A stretch of DNA of 64,000 nucleotides from Arthrobacter russicus (GCF_031454135.1 NZ_JAVDQF010000001.1:558001-622000), one strand, 5' to 3'. Shown: positions 9,039 to 19,625, numbered from the stretch's first letter. Made by a program: numbers and translations. Notes: generated from the letters alone by a model not told the origin.

Positions 9039-9797
9039 ATGACGACTTTGATCGAACGCGAACACACCCATCAGGGCAATGCGGTTTCCGCCCGGGGCTT
9101 GAACAAAAACTACGGTCGGGGCGAGACCGCGGTCAGCGCCCTGCGCAATATCGACATCGACTTCGATGCCTCCCGGTTCACCGCCATCATGGGTCCGTCC
9201 GGGAGCGGAAAATCCACCCTGATGCATTGCCTGGCCGGGCTGGACAGCACCGACTCCGGCAGCATCCACATCGGCGGCACCGACATCACCCAGCTCAATG
9301 ACACCGCTTTGACTGCGCTGCGCCGGGACCGGATCGGCTTCATCTTCCAAGCTTTCAACCTGGTGCCCACCCTGACCGCGGAACAGAACATCACCTTGCC
9401 GGTCGCCCTGGCGAACGGCACTGTGGACCGGGACTGGTTCACCTTCATCACCGGCACCCTGGGTCTGACCGACCGGCTCAACCACCGGCCGCACCAGCTC
9501 TCCGGCGGCCAGCAACAACGGGTGGCGGTGGCCCGGGCGCTGCTGACCCGACCCGAAGTGATTTTCGCCGATGAACCCACCGGCAACCTGGATTCCCGGG
9601 TCGGTGCCGAGGTGCTGGGCATGCTCCGCCGCTCCTCGCAGGAGATGGGCCAGAGCATCATCATGGTCACCCACGATCCGATCGCCGCCTCGTACGCGGA
9701 CCGGGTGGTCCTGCTCAGCGACGGAGTCCTGGCCGGCGAGCTGGAAAACCCCACCCCGGAAACCGTGCTCGCGGCACTCGCCAAGCTGGGAGCCTGA
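9039..9797 (+). CDS. ABC transporter ATP-binding protein, MacB/LolD type
   Basis: A 252-residue ATPase. Walker A is GPSGSGKST (52-60), the Q-loop is in FIFQAFNLVPTLT, the signature is LSGGQQQR and Walker B runs VIFADEPTGNLD, with the H-loop in MVTHD. The FQAFNL and PTGNLD variants mark the MacB/LolD/FtsE group, which couples to FtsX-type permeases. The permease gene starts 2 bp after its stop. It has 128 bp of its own upstream region, so it may be separately regulated by the two-component system. Confidence 0.93.
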   Translation: MTTLIEREHTHQGNAVSARGLNKNYGRGETAVSALRNIDIDFDASRFTAIMGPSGSGKSTLMHCLAGLDSTDSGSIHIGGTDITQLNDTALTALRRDRIGFIFQAFNLVPTLTAEQNITLPVALANGTVDRDWFTFITGTLGLTDRLNHRPHQLSGGQQQRVAVARALLTRPEVIFADEPTGNLDSRVGAEVLGMLRRSSQEMGQSIIMVTHDPIAASYADRVVLLSDGVLAGELENPTPETVLAALAKLGA

Positions 9798-9798
9798 C

Positions 9799-12258
9799 GT
9801 GTTCCAGGTCGCCCTAGCACAAATCAAGCTGCACTCCCGTCGGTTCATCGCCGTCGGCCTGGCGGTGCTGCTCGCCGTCGCCTTCCTGGTCGCCACACTG
9901 TTGGTGAACTCCTCCACCCAAGCCACGCTCAAAGCCAGCCTGGGCGAATCGTTCGCCAAAGCCGATGCCGTGATCAGCGCCGGCCCGGGACTGAACCCCA
10001 AGCTGCTCGACCAAACCGCCGTCGACGCCGTCGGCAAGGTCCCCGGCGTGACCGCCAGCTATGCGCAACTGGAAACCGCCCTGCAAGTGAAGTCGCCGAA
10101 CAGCACCTTCTACAGCAAGTTGCTCAATACCGCACCCGAATCCGCTCTGGAGTCCGCAGTCCTGGTCTCCGGGGCGCTGCCCAGCGCGCCGGGACAAGTC
10201 GCGGTGGACGAGAAAACCGCCGAGCGCAGTTCGCTGGCCGTCGGCAGCGCTCTCACCTTGACCAGTTCCACCGGGCAATCCACCAGTGCCACGGTCTCCG
10301 GGATCGTCAAACCCAGCAGCGATCCGATGCGCTCCGGCTCGGCGCAACTTCTCGCCACCACGCAGACCATCGCGCCCTTGGCCGTGCAGCCCTTGGTCTA
10401 CCAAACCATCCAGCTCAAGCTGGACGGCAAGCTCAGTGACGCCGAGCGCAGCGGGCTCGCCCAGGCCTTGGCCGCGGCCGGCTTCGACAAAGCCACGGTG
10501 AACACCCCGGACCAGCAGACCACCGCCCAGATCCAAAGCAAGACCGGCGGCGATGACGTGTTGACCCTGGTCCTGCTGGCCTTCGCCGCAATCGCGATCA
10601 TCGTCGCAGTACTCGTGGTCTCGAATACCTTCGCCGTGCTGGTCGCGCAACGGACCCGGGAACTGGCCCTGCTCCGCTGCATCGGCGCGAAGAAGAGTCA
10701 GATCCGAAACTCGGTGCTGGCCGAAGCGGCAATCGTCGGCGTGGTTTCCTCGGCGGCCGGCGTCGCCGCGGCCTTCGGCGGCATGTACGCCTTGATCAGC
10801 TGGCTCAAAACCACCCCCGGAAACCAGTTCGCGACCTTCCAAGGCAACCTCTCTGCGCCGATCGCCGGCATGCTGGTCGGTATTCTGCTGACCGCGGCCG
10901 CAGCGCTGGTCCCGGCCCGGGCCGCCACCGCGGTAGCGCCGTTGGCCGCGATGCGCCCGGTCGACGACGCCGCGCTGAGCAATCGCAGCGGCCGGACCCG
11001 GTTGGCCATCGGCGGCGTGCTGATCGCGCTCGGCGGCCTGCTGCTGGCCTTCGGCGCAATCAGCTCCAACCTGATGATCGCGCTGCCCGGCGGCGCGATG
11101 ACCTTCATCGGCCTGCTGCTCTGCGCCTCGCTGTTCGTGCCGCGGCTGGTATCGGCGTTCGGCAAGCTCGCTTCGCCCGCTGGGGTGCCCGGGAAACTCG
11201 CCTCGCTCAATGCGGTCCGAAATCCCGGACGGACGACGGCGACCGCTTCGGCGCTGCTGATCGGCGTCACCTTGGTCTCGATGATGCTCACCGGCGCCTC
11301 GACCGCGCGCAGCGCCTTCGAGACCACCTTCGACGAGCGTTACCCGGTGGACATTTCGGTCGAGGCCGGAAGCTACGATCCGGCCAAGGTGCAGAGCCTG
11401 AAAACGCTGGCCGGAGTCAGCGCCGTGGCACAGCTTCCGCTGGTCGGTGAAGTCGTTGGGAGTTCCGACCCGATGCTCACCGGCGGCTCGGTCTACGGCA
11501 TTTCCAGCTCCGACGCCGCAACCATGCTCGGCTCGGCGCAGAACCGGGTGCAACCGGGGAAGCTGCTGATGCCCAAATCGGCCAAGGACAGCACGCTCAC
11601 CGTGAAGTCCGGCGGTACCGATCGATCGTTGCCGGTGGTCAAGGCCACCAGCAACGGCTTCGCACCGATGGTCAACCTGGACACCGTGCCGGCTCCGGCC
11701 GGCGCGGAACAGGCAGTCTGGGTCAAGCTGGTCCCCGGCCTCGGCAGTAGCCAGATCCTGGACCTGCGGACCCAGATCGCCAAGACCCTGGCCGTAGACG
11801 ACTATGCGGTCACCGGCGGTGCGATGGAAAAAGCCAGCTTCAACCAGGTGATCGATTTGATGCTCCTGGTGGTCACCGGGTTGTTGGCGATCGCGGTGCT
11901 GATCGCGCTGATCGGTGTCGCGAACACGCTCTCGCTCTCGGTCCTGGAACGCACCCGGGAGAACGCACTGCTGCGCGCGCTGGGCCTGACCAAGCGCGGG
12001 TTGCGCGGCATGCTGGCTCTGGAGGCCGTCCTGGTCGCCGGGGTCGCGGCACTGATCGGCGTGGCACTGGGCGGCCTGTACGGTTGGCTCGGGGCGCAGT
12101 CGGCACTGGGCGGTTTCACCGCGGTGGTGCCGAATCTGCCCTGGCTGCAACTGCTCCTGGTCGTCGCGGTAGCCGCCGCTGCCGGGCTCGCCGCCTCGGT
12201 GGTACCGGCCCGGCGGGCCGCCAAGCTCTCCCCGGTGGAAGGACTCGCCACCGATTGA
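9799..12258 (+). CDS. FtsX-type ABC permease (antimicrobial peptide / envelope stress class)
   Basis: An 819-residue integral membrane protein. A membrane helix near residues 15-35 leads to a large extracellular MacB periplasmic-core-like domain. A first FtsX block of three to four helices follows, then a second extracellular domain and a second FtsX block near the C-terminus. Twin FtsX domains of this length are typical of actinobacterial YknZ/MacB-like permeases that expel or strip hydrophobic agents. The GTG start at 9799 is almost abutting the ATPase stop. Kinase, regulator, ATPase and permease form one functional detoxification or sensing module. Confidence 0.9.
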   Translation: MFQVALAQIKLHSRRFIAVGLAVLLAVAFLVATLLVNSSTQATLKASLGESFAKADAVISAGPGLNPKLLDQTAVDAVGKVPGVTASYAQLETALQVKSPNSTFYSKLLNTAPESALESAVLVSGALPSAPGQVAVDEKTAERSSLAVGSALTLTSSTGQSTSATVSGIVKPSSDPMRSGSAQLLATTQTIAPLAVQPLVYQTIQLKLDGKLSDAERSGLAQALAAAGFDKATVNTPDQQTTAQIQSKTGGDDVLTLVLLAFAAIAIIVAVLVVSNTFAVLVAQRTRELALLRCIGAKKSQIRNSVLAEAAIVGVVSSAAGVAAAFGGMYALISWLKTTPGNQFATFQGNLSAPIAGMLVGILLTAAAALVPARAATAVAPLAAMRPVDDAALSNRSGRTRLAIGGVLIALGGLLLAFGAISSNLMIALPGGAMTFIGLLLCASLFVPRLVSAFGKLASPAGVPGKLASLNAVRNPGRTTATASALLIGVTLVSMMLTGASTARSAFETTFDERYPVDISVEAGSYDPAKVQSLKTLAGVSAVAQLPLVGEVVGSSDPMLTGGSVYGISSSDAATMLGSAQNRVQPGKLLMPKSAKDSTLTVKSGGTDRSLPVVKATSNGFAPMVNLDTVPAPAGAEQAVWVKLVPGLGSSQILDLRTQIAKTLAVDDYAVTGGAMEKASFNQVIDLMLLVVTGLLAIAVLIALIGVANTLSLSVLERTRENALLRALGLTKRGLRGMLALEAVLVAGVAALIGVALGGLYGWLGAQSALGGFTAVVPNLPWLQLLLVVAVAAAAGLAASVVPARRAAKLSPVEGLATD

Positions 12259-12276
12259 GTCCGACACGGACCGCCG

Positions 12277-12335
12277 TCGAGCGTTGAGTCGTGGCTGCCA
12301 AAACCCGGTTTTGGCAGCCACGACTCAACGCTCGA
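12277..12335. terminator. 29-bp perfect palindromic terminator between converging genes
   Basis: Arms at 12277-12305 and 12307-12335 are perfect reverse complements around a single base. In RNA this gives a hairpin of about 27 bp. It sits between the permease stop (12258, plus) and the metG stop (12341, minus). It has no long U tract; the apex carries AAAACC/GGTTTT. Confidence 0.8.
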
Positions 12336-12340
12336 CTGGG

Positions 12341-13885
12341 TTAAACCGGCTCTTCGTAGCGCGGGAAGATCGGCGCCGGCGCCGGCAACGGGGTGCCCGG
12401 GACCAAGGGCGCCTCGATCGCGGCAAAATCGCGGGCCCCTTCCGCACCGGAGACGCCCAGCACGTCGAGCAGTTTCCCGGCCGACGTCGGCATCACCGGC
12501 TGGATCAGCAGGCCGACGATCCGCAGCACCTCGAGCGTCACATAGAGCACCGTGGCCATCCGGTCCGGATCGGTTTTGCGCAGCACCCAAGGCGCCTGCT
12601 CCGCGAAGTAGGCATTGGTCTCGCCCAGCACGGTCCAGATCGCCTCCAGTGCACGATGGAATTCCTGCACCTCGTAACTGGCCCGATTGGCCGCGAGCAA
12701 GCCTTGGGCTTGGGCCAGGATCGCACGGTCGGCGTCGCTGAACTCGCCGGGCGCCGGCACTTCGCCCCCGCAGTTCTTGGCCACCATGGACAACGAACGC
12801 TGTGCCAGGTTGCCGAGGTTGTTCGCCAGGTCCGAATTCATCCGGCCCATGATCGCTTCATGGCTGTAGTTGCCGTCCTGGCCGTAGGAGACTTCGCGCA
12901 GGAAGAAGAACCGCACCGCGTCCACACCGTATTCGGCCACCCAGTCCGCCGGGGCCACCACATTGCCCAGGGACTTGGACATCTTCACCCCGTTGTTGAA
13001 CAGGAAGCCGTGGATCATCACGCGTTTGGGCAGCGGCAATCCCGCACTCATCAGGAATGCCGGCCAGAAGATCGCGTGGAACCGGGAAATGTCCTTGCCG
13101 ATGATGTGCACATCCGCAGGCCAATACTTCCATTGGGCCGAGTTTTCGTCCGGGAAACCGGCGCCGGTGAGGTAGTTGGTCAACGCATCGACCCAGACGT
13201 ACATCACGTGCTTGTCGTTGCCGGGTACTGGAACCCCCCAGTCGAACGAGGTCCGGCTGATCGAGAGGTCTTGCAGGCCGGACTTGACGAAGCTGATCAC
13301 CTCGTTGAACCGATAGCGCGGCGCGGCGAATTCCGGTTGCGCTTCGTAGAGGGCCAGGAGTTTGTCCTGGTACTGGGACAGCCGGAAAAAGTAGGATTCC
13401 TCTTCGGTCCAGGTGACTTCGGTGTCGGTTTCTTTGGCGTAGCGCACGCCGTCGCCGCGCAGCTCGGTCTCTTCTTCGGTGTAATAGGCTTCGTCCCGGA
13501 CCGAGTACCAGCCGGTGTACTTGTCCAGATAGATGTCCCCGTTGGCCTCCATCCGCCGCCAGAGTTCCTGCGAGGCCAGGTAGTGCTCCGGCTCGGTGGT
13601 GCGGATGAACCGGTCGTAGCTGCTGTCCACCAGATCGTGCACCGCACGGATCGCGGCGGAATTCCGGTCTACCAGCTGCAACGGGGTCAGTCCCGCTTTT
13701 TCCGCCGCCTGCTGCACCTTGATTCCGTGCTCGTCGGTGCCGGACATGTAGAAGACGTCGAAGCCGTCCAAGCGCTTGAACCGGGCCAGGGCATCGGCCG
13801 ATACGTATTCGTAGGCATGGCCGATGTGCGGGACACCGTTGGGGTAGGTGATCGCGGTCGTCAGGTAGTACGGCGTCTTAGTCAC
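12341..13885 (-). CDS. metG: Methionyl-tRNA synthetase
   Basis: A 514-residue class I synthetase that charges elongator and initiator tRNA-Met. The HIGH-type motif is in [14 protein letters not shown] and the KMSKS loop is [13 protein letters not shown]. The [10 protein letters not shown] element is typical of the short MetG type without a C-terminal tRNA-binding domain. It starts with GTG. serA lies 61 bp upstream on the same strand; the two may be separate transcripts. Confidence 0.96.
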   Translation of the reverse strand: MTKTPYYLTTAITYPNGVPHIGHAYEYVSADALARFKRLDGFDVFYMSGTDEHGIKVQQAAEKAGLTPLQLVDRNSAAIRAVHDLVDSSYDRFIRTTEPEHYLASQELWRRMEANGDIYLDKYTGWYSVRDEAYYTEEETELRGDGVRYAKETDTEVTWTEEESYFFRLSQYQDKLLALYEAQPEFAAPRYRFNEVISFVKSGLQDLSISRTSFDWGVPVPGNDKHVMYVWVDALTNYLTGAGFPDENSAQWKYWPADVHIIGKDISRFHAIFWPAFLMSAGLPLPKRVMIHGFLFNNGVKMSKSLGNVVAPADWVAEYGVDAVRFFFLREVSYGQDGNYSHEAIMGRMNSDLANNLGNLAQRSLSMVAKNCGGEVPAPGEFSDADRAILAQAQGLLAANRASYEVQEFHRALEAIWTVLGETNAYFAEQAPWVLRKTDPDRMATVLYVTLEVLRIVGLLIQPVMPTSAGKLLDVLGVSGAEGARDFAAIEAPLVPGTPLPAPAPIFPRYEEPV

Positions 13886-13945
13886 CTAATGAAAGTACCC
13901 GTCGTCGGATGCCTTGTCGAAAGATGACTTCACGACCGGTGCCGG

Positions 13946-15535
13946 CTAGCCCTCCAGATCGACTTCCCGGGCGGTGCTGGCGTCGATCGCCTCCCGGACC
14001 GAATCGAGCACGGCTTGCGGAACCGCACTGTCCACGGTGAGCAAGCAGAGCACCTGGTTGCCGTCCTGGGCCCGGGAAACCTGCATTCCGGCGATGTTGA
14101 TGCCGTTCTCCGCGAGGATCCCGCCTACCGTGCCGACGACTCCCGGGCGGTCTTGGTAAATCAGGACCACGAGGTGCTCGCTGATCGGGATCTCGACGTC
14201 GTAGCCGTTCACCCCGACGATCTTTTCGATCTGCTTCGGCCCGGTGAGGGTCCCCGCCACCGAGATCTGCGATCCGTCGGACAACGCACCGCGCAAGGTC
14301 AGCACATTCCGGTAGTCCGCGACTTCCTCGGTGGTGATCAGCCGGACATTGATGCCGCGTTGCTCGGCGAGCACCGGGGCGTTGACATACGAGACCTGCT
14401 CCGAGACCACATCGGTGAACACACCCTTGAGCGCCGCGAGTTCCAGCGCCTTGACGTCCTTGCCGGCGATTTCACCGGCCACCTCGACGTCGATCTGGGT
14501 CACCGAGGCGTGGGTCAGCGCGGTGAACACCCGGCCGAGCTTCTCGATCAGCGGGATGCCGGGGCGGACTTCCCGATCGATCACGCCGCCGGCCACATTG
14601 ACCGCGTCCGGCACCAATTCGCCGGCAAGCGCCAGCCGCACCGATTTGGCCACCGAGACCCCGGCCTTTTCCTGGGCCTCTTCGGTCGAGGCACCCAGGT
14701 GCGGAGTGACCACCACGTTGTCCAGGCCGAAGAACGGCAGATCCGTACTGGGTTCCTTGACGAAGACGTCGATGCCGGCACCGGCGATCGCTCCGGATTG
14801 CAAGGCGTCGAATAGCGCAGCTTCATCGATCAAACCGCCACGGGCGACGTTGATAACGTAGGCGCTGTTTTTCATTTTCCGGAACGCCTCAGGGCCGATC
14901 ATGCCAACGGTCTCCGGGGTTTTCGGCATGTGGATCGTGATGAAGTCCGACTGTTCCAGGAGCTCGTCCAAGCTCACCAACTGGACGCCGAGCTGGGCGG
15001 CCCGGGCACTGGTGACATAGGGGTCGTAGGCCAGGATCTGGGTTTCGAAAGCTTGCAACCGCGCCGTGATCAGGGCACCGATCCGGCCCAGGCCGATGAT
15101 GCCGATCTTCTTTTCGTACAGCTCGGTTCCGGTGTACTTGGAACGCTTCCACTCCCCCGCTTTCAGCGCGGCGCTGGCCGCCGGAATATGCCGGGCCAGG
15201 CTCAGGATGTGGCCGACCGTGAGCTCGGCGGCGGAGACGATGTTCGACGTCGGCGCGTTCACCACCATGACTCCGGCTTGGGTCGCCGCCTTGATGTCCA
15301 CGTTGTCCAGGCCGACGCCGGCCCGGGCGATGACTTTGAGTTTCTTCGCGGCCGCGATCGCCTCGGCGTCGACCTGGGTGGCCGAGCGGACCAGGATCGC
15401 GTCGACGTCGGCAATCGCGGCAAGCAGTTGGGATCGGTCCGCACCGTCGGTGTGCCGGATCTCGAAGTCCGGGCCCAAGGCCTCGATGGTGGCGGGGGAA
15501 AGTTCTTCGGCGAGCAGAACAACGGGCTTGGTCAC
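13946..15535 (-). CDS. serA: D-3-phosphoglycerate dehydrogenase
   Basis: A 529-residue enzyme of the first step of serine synthesis. It has the N-terminal substrate domain, the Rossmann domain (GLGRIGALITARLQAF), the catalytic Arg-Glu-His positions (NVARGG, VFVKEP, TPHLGAST), an intervening ASB domain and a C-terminal ACT domain (VLIYQDRPGVVGTVGGIL). This long, type I layout is the serine-inhibited one known from Mycobacterium. The start is GTG with GAGGACC upstream. It follows ilvC on the same strand, a neighbour order common in Arthrobacter relatives. Confidence 0.96.
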   Translation of the reverse strand: MTKPVVLLAEELSPATIEALGPDFEIRHTDGADRSQLLAAIADVDAILVRSATQVDAEAIAAAKKLKVIARAGVGLDNVDIKAATQAGVMVVNAPTSNIVSAAELTVGHILSLARHIPAASAALKAGEWKRSKYTGTELYEKKIGIIGLGRIGALITARLQAFETQILAYDPYVTSARAAQLGVQLVSLDELLEQSDFITIHMPKTPETVGMIGPEAFRKMKNSAYVINVARGGLIDEAALFDALQSGAIAGAGIDVFVKEPSTDLPFFGLDNVVVTPHLGASTEEAQEKAGVSVAKSVRLALAGELVPDAVNVAGGVIDREVRPGIPLIEKLGRVFTALTHASVTQIDVEVAGEIAGKDVKALELAALKGVFTDVVSEQVSYVNAPVLAEQRGINVRLITTEEVADYRNVLTLRGALSDGSQISVAGTLTGPKQIEKIVGVNGYDVEIPISEHLVVLIYQDRPGVVGTVGGILAENGINIAGMQVSRAQDGNQVLCLLTVDSAVPQAVLDSVREAIDASTAREVDLEG

Positions 15536-15589
15536 AAGAGGTCCTCAGCGGTCAGGCGGATTGGCTATGTCGAGTGTATTGATATGGCA

Positions 15590-15627
15590 GAGGCCGAGCC
15601 CACAGTGTTACGTGCAGACCCGGCCTC
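15590..15627 (-). terminator. Possible terminator downstream of ilvC
   Basis: Arms GAGGCCG (15590-15596) and CGGCCTC (15621-15627) form a 7-bp stem with a 24-nt loop. The loop can pair further. It lies 31 nt past the ilvC stop and no U tract follows. Confidence 0.4.
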
Positions 15628-15657
15628 ATTGCCGTACGTTCCGTGCTTTGCCGCTGG

Positions 15658-16725
<1,068 letters not shown>

Positions 16726-16747
16726 TTAGCGGGTAGTCGACAGGATT

Positions 16748-17260
16748 TCAGGCGCTTCGCAGCGCGCGGTCGCTCATGGAACGGGATCCCCGTCCGATGG
16801 CCAGCGTGCCCGACTGGACGATCTCGCGCACGCCGAATGGCTCCAGCACATTCAAAAGCGCGGTCAGCTTTTCCGGGTGGCCGGTGGCTTCGATGATGAG
16901 CGAATCCGGGGAAACGTCCACCACTGAAGCTCGGAACAAGTCTGCGGCTTGGGTGACCTGCAGGCGTGTTGCCGCATCTGCGCGCACCTTGACCAGGATG
17001 TGGTCGCGTTGCACGGAAGATTCGGTGACCAACTCGACGATCTTGATCACGTTGACCAGTTTATTGAGTTGTTTGGTCACTTGTTCAATCAGGTCGCCTT
17101 GGGCATCCACGACGACGGTCATCCGGGAGACTCCGGCGACCTCGGTGGGCCCGACGGCGAGCGAGTTGATGTTGAAGGCCCGACGGGCGAACAGGCTGGC
17201 CACCCGGGTCAGAACCCCGGGTTTGTCTTCAACCAGAACGGAAAGCGTGTGCCTGGTCAT
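16748..17260 (-). CDS. ilvN: Acetolactate synthase small (regulatory) subunit
   Basis: A 170-residue regulatory partner of IlvB that confers valine feedback. The N-terminal ACT domain begins HTLSVLVEDKPGVLTRVASLFARR, shown in part as VLVEDKPGVLTRVASLF. The C-terminal ALS_ss domain runs from about residue 85. The ATG at 17260 is used because it matches the family N-terminus and lies 2 bp after the ilvB stop, with AGGACTGAGC upstream. Confidence 0.95.
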   Translation of the reverse strand: MTRHTLSVLVEDKPGVLTRVASLFARRAFNINSLAVGPTEVAGVSRMTVVVDAQGDLIEQVTKQLNKLVNVIKIVELVTESSVQRDHILVKVRADAATRLQVTQAADLFRASVVDVSPDSLIIEATGHPEKLTALLNVLEPFGVREIVQSGTLAIGRGSRSMSDRALRSA

Positions 17261-17262
17261 GC

Positions 17263-19194
17263 TCAGTCCTCCTCTTCCCACTGCGGGGTCAGGTTGCGGG
17301 CCACTTGGATCTGGTCGTTGCTCACGCCGGCCGGGACCATCGGCCACACCATGGAGTTCGGGCTGACCACGAAGTCGATCACCACCGGCCGGTCATTGAT
17401 CTCCAGTGCCTTCTGGATCGTGGCATCGATGTCTTCGTCCCGTTCGCAGCGCAGACCGACGCAGTCGTAGGCTTCGGCGAGCTTGACGAAGTCAGGCACC
17501 CGGATGGTGTCGTGCCCGGTGTTCAGGTCGGTGTTCGAATAGCGGCCCTCATAGAACAGGGTCTGCCATTGCCGGACCATGCCCAACGAGGAGTTGTTGA
17601 TGATTGCGACCTTGATCGGGATGTTGTTGATCCGGCAGGTGGCAAGTTCCTGATTGGTCATCTGGAAGCAGCCGTCCCCGTCGATTGCCCAGACCACCCG
17701 GTCCGGTTCGCCGACCTTGGCGCCCATCGCGGCCGGGACCGAGTAACCCATGGTGCCGGCTCCGCCGGAGTTCAGCCAGGAATGCGGACGCTCGTACTTG
17801 ATGAACTGCGCGGCCCACATCTGGTGCTGCCCCACGCCTGCGGCGTAGATCGCTTCCGGACCGCTCAACGCGCCGATCCGCTCGATCACCCGTTGCGGCG
17901 CGGAAAGCCCGTCCTCCGGTTCGGTCCAGCCCAGCGGGTAGGTGTTGCGCAGATTGTTCAGGAAAGCCCACCATTCGGTGAGGTCCGGGGTGCCGGATTC
18001 GGCGAACTCGGCAGTCACCGCCTCGGTGAGATCCGGAATGATCTCCTTGACCGAGCCCACGATCGGCACATCGGTGGCCCGGTTCTTGGAAATCTCCGCC
18101 GGGTCGATGTCCGCATGGATCACTTTGGCACCGGGCGCGAAGCTGGAGAGCACACCGGTCACCCGGTCGTCGAACCGCGCGCCGAGCGTGATCAGCAGAT
18201 CGGATTGCTGCAATGCGGTGACCGCGGAGACCGAGCCGTGCATACCGGGCATGCCGACGTGTTGCTGATGCGAATCCGGGAAGGCACCGCGGGCCATCAG
18301 CGTGGTCACCACCGGCGCATTGGTCAGTTCCGCCAAGGCCCGCAATTCGACCGAGGCATGCGCTTTGATCACGCCGCCGCCGACGTAGAGCACCGGCCGC
18401 TTCGCCGCCGCGATCAGCCGGGCGGCTTCACGGAGCTGCTTCGAATGCCCGCGGAAAACCGGACGGTACCCGGGCAGATCGATGGTCGGCGGCCAGGAAA
18501 AGGTCATTTGCGCCTGTTGCGCGTCCTTGGCCACATCGACCAGGACCGGCCCGGGCCGTCCGGTGGAGGCCAGGTGGAACGCCTCGGCGAGCACCTTCGG
18601 GATCTCGTTCGGATCCGTCACCAGGAACGAGTGCTTGGTGATTGGCATCGTAATGCCCACGATGTCCGCCTCTTGGAACGCGTCGGTGCCGATCACCCCG
18701 GAGGCGACCTGGCCGGTGATCGCCACCAGAGGCACCGAGTCCATATGCGCGTCCATGATCGCGGTGACCAGGTTCGTCGCCCCGGGGCCGGAGGTGGCGA
18801 TGCAGACGCCGACCTTGCCGGTGACCATTGCGTAGCCTTCGGCCGCGTGCCCGGCGCCCTGCTCGTGCCGGACCAGGACGTGGTTCATCGCCGAGGCCAT
18901 CAGCGGGTCGTAGGTCGGCAGAATCGCACCACCGGGCAGGCCGAAGATGTCCTGCACCCCGAGTTCTTCGAGGGATCGCACGATCGCCTGTGAACCGCTC
19001 ATTGGCTGCGCGGGGATGACCCGGTTGGGTCCCTGGACTTGGGACACCACCGAAATCGACGACGTTTCCGCTTTGGTCAAGGGCGCGCTGCCCGGTTCCG
19101 CGGCGCCGTTGCGCTGTCCAGTTCCGCTGGGTTTGGCCGCAGGGTGCGGCTTGTTGGCCATCAGCGCCGGGCTGACGGTCGGACCTTTGCTCAT
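17263..19194 (-). CDS. ilvB: Acetolactate synthase large (catalytic) subunit
   Basis: A 643-residue thiamine-diphosphate and FAD enzyme that condenses pyruvate to acetolactate (or acetohydroxybutyrate). The catalytic glutamate is in [15 protein letters not shown]. The FAD-binding beta domain follows, then the ThDP-binding [15 protein letters not shown] with the NN metal ligands in INNSSLG. About 50 extra N-terminal residues are low in complexity, as in other actinobacteria. GGAAGAG precedes the ATG. It is the first structural gene of ilvBNC and lies downstream of an attenuator. Confidence 0.96.
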   Translation of the reverse strand: MSKGPTVSPALMANKPHPAAKPSGTGQRNGAAEPGSAPLTKAETSSISVVSQVQGPNRVIPAQPMSGSQAIVRSLEELGVQDIFGLPGGAILPTYDPLMASAMNHVLVRHEQGAGHAAEGYAMVTGKVGVCIATSGPGATNLVTAIMDAHMDSVPLVAITGQVASGVIGTDAFQEADIVGITMPITKHSFLVTDPNEIPKVLAEAFHLASTGRPGPVLVDVAKDAQQAQMTFSWPPTIDLPGYRPVFRGHSKQLREAARLIAAAKRPVLYVGGGVIKAHASVELRALAELTNAPVVTTLMARGAFPDSHQQHVGMPGMHGSVSAVTALQQSDLLITLGARFDDRVTGVLSSFAPGAKVIHADIDPAEISKNRATDVPIVGSVKEIIPDLTEAVTAEFAESGTPDLTEWWAFLNNLRNTYPLGWTEPEDGLSAPQRVIERIGALSGPEAIYAAGVGQHQMWAAQFIKYERPHSWLNSGGAGTMGYSVPAAMGAKVGEPDRVVWAIDGDGCFQMTNQELATCRINNIPIKVAIINNSSLGMVRQWQTLFYEGRYSNTDLNTGHDTIRVPDFVKLAEAYDCVGLRCERDEDIDATIQKALEINDRPVVIDFVVSPNSMVWPMVPAGVSNDQIQVARNLTPQWEEED

Positions 19195-19293
19195 GGGGCT
19201 CTTCCTTCGTTTTCACCGCAACGGTGGCCGCTGCGGTGATCCGGTGTCGCACGGTAAATCTAAAAGTTCAATGCATACCCTGTTGTGGAAACG

Positions 19294-19331
19294 AAAAAAC
19301 CCCTCCAGCCGGTAGGCTCTGCGAGGGGTTT
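19294..19331 (-). terminator. Attenuator terminator of the ilvBNC operon
   Basis: On the minus strand, stem AAACCCCTC (19331-19323) pairs with GAGGGGTTT (19305-19297) around a 17-nt loop. A run of six T follows (19299-19294). This is the only strong U-tailed terminator in the ilv region. It lies 100 nt before ilvB rather than at a gene end, as an attenuator should. Confidence 0.88.
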
Positions 19332-19434
19332 GCGCGTGCTATGCAGCTCGGACTGTTGCCAGCCGGACGGTTTGCCTTGTGGGCTACTCCGTCACGCGCC
19401 TGGTAAGTACGACGAGAATTCCGATCTGCATAGC
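19332..19434 (-). promoter_or_regulatory. ilvBNC leader RNA: competing antiterminator pairings
   Basis: A 15-nt element abutting the terminator (19332-19346) is complementary to two parts of the leader cistron. GCTATGCAG, spanning the leader start codon (19434-19426), pairs with CTGCATAGC (19346-19338). GCGCGTG late in the leader (19399-19393) pairs with CACGCGC (19338-19332). Translation of the leader would open one and leave the other free, so ribosome stalling at the Ile/Leu/Val codons can decide whether the terminator forms. The exact switch is an inference. Confidence 0.7.
19384..19431 (-). CDS. ilvBNC leader peptide (transcription attenuator)
   Basis: A 15-codon cistron reading MQIGILVVLTRRVTE with an ATG start and TAG stop. 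Six of its first nine residues are Ile, Leu or Val, including the run ILVVL. It lies 52 nt before the attenuator stem and about 190 nt before ilvB. Leader peptides rich in branched-chain residues control ilvBNC in Corynebacterium glutamicum and other actinobacteria. A ribosome starved for these amino acids would stall here and prevent termination. No clear Shine-Dalgarno is present; a leaderless transcript is possible. Confidence 0.85.
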   Translation of the reverse strand: MQIGILVVLTRRVTE

Positions 19435-19438
19435 TGCA

Positions 19439-19467
19439 AGTTTTCCCGGCTGGCCCCCGGGTGTCAA
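19439..19467 (-). promoter_or_regulatory. Candidate ilvB leader promoter
   Basis: On the minus strand a perfect TTGACA (19467-19462) is followed after 17 nt by the weak -10 AAAACT (19444-19439). Transcription would begin about 7 nt later, essentially at the leader ATG (19431), giving a leaderless leader mRNA. The -10 is poor, so a promoter further upstream is also possible. Confidence 0.4.
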
Positions 19468-19538
19468 CTGGACCACCCCTTGTCTCACGATATGGACATA
19501 GAGTCCAGTTAGTGGACGCTCACTGACTCGTGGAGCGT

Positions 19539-19618
19539 ACGTCAGCTCAACATTGCCCTTTGAAAGTGGAGCCGGAGCGTTCCAGCTCCACTTTGCAGGT
19601 TAGATGTTGAGCTGACGT
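19539..19618 (-). terminator. Long two-part hairpin after ilvD
   Basis: Outer arms at 19539-19553 and 19604-19618 are 15-bp perfect inverted repeats (ACGTCAGCTCAACAT / ATGTTGAGCTGACGT). An inner 10-bp perfect stem, AAAGTGGAGC / GCTCCACTTT, spans 19563-19572 and 19585-19594. It lies 8 nt past the ilvD stop and has no U tract. It also separates ilvD from the ilvB promoter. Confidence 0.72.
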
Positions 19619-19625
19619 CTTGAGC

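Noticed and set aside
9814-12321. 835-codon minus-strand frame opposite the FtsX permease
   Set aside because: Its composition is Gly/Arg/Gln-rich, it has no domain and it would run through the 29-bp terminator.
13886-13945. T-box or other leader before metG
   Set aside because: The gap to serA is only 60 bp and holds no specifier loop or terminator.
17305-18993. 562-codon plus-strand frame opposite ilvB
   Set aside because: It is antisense to the unmistakable acetolactate synthase gene and has no recognisable motif.
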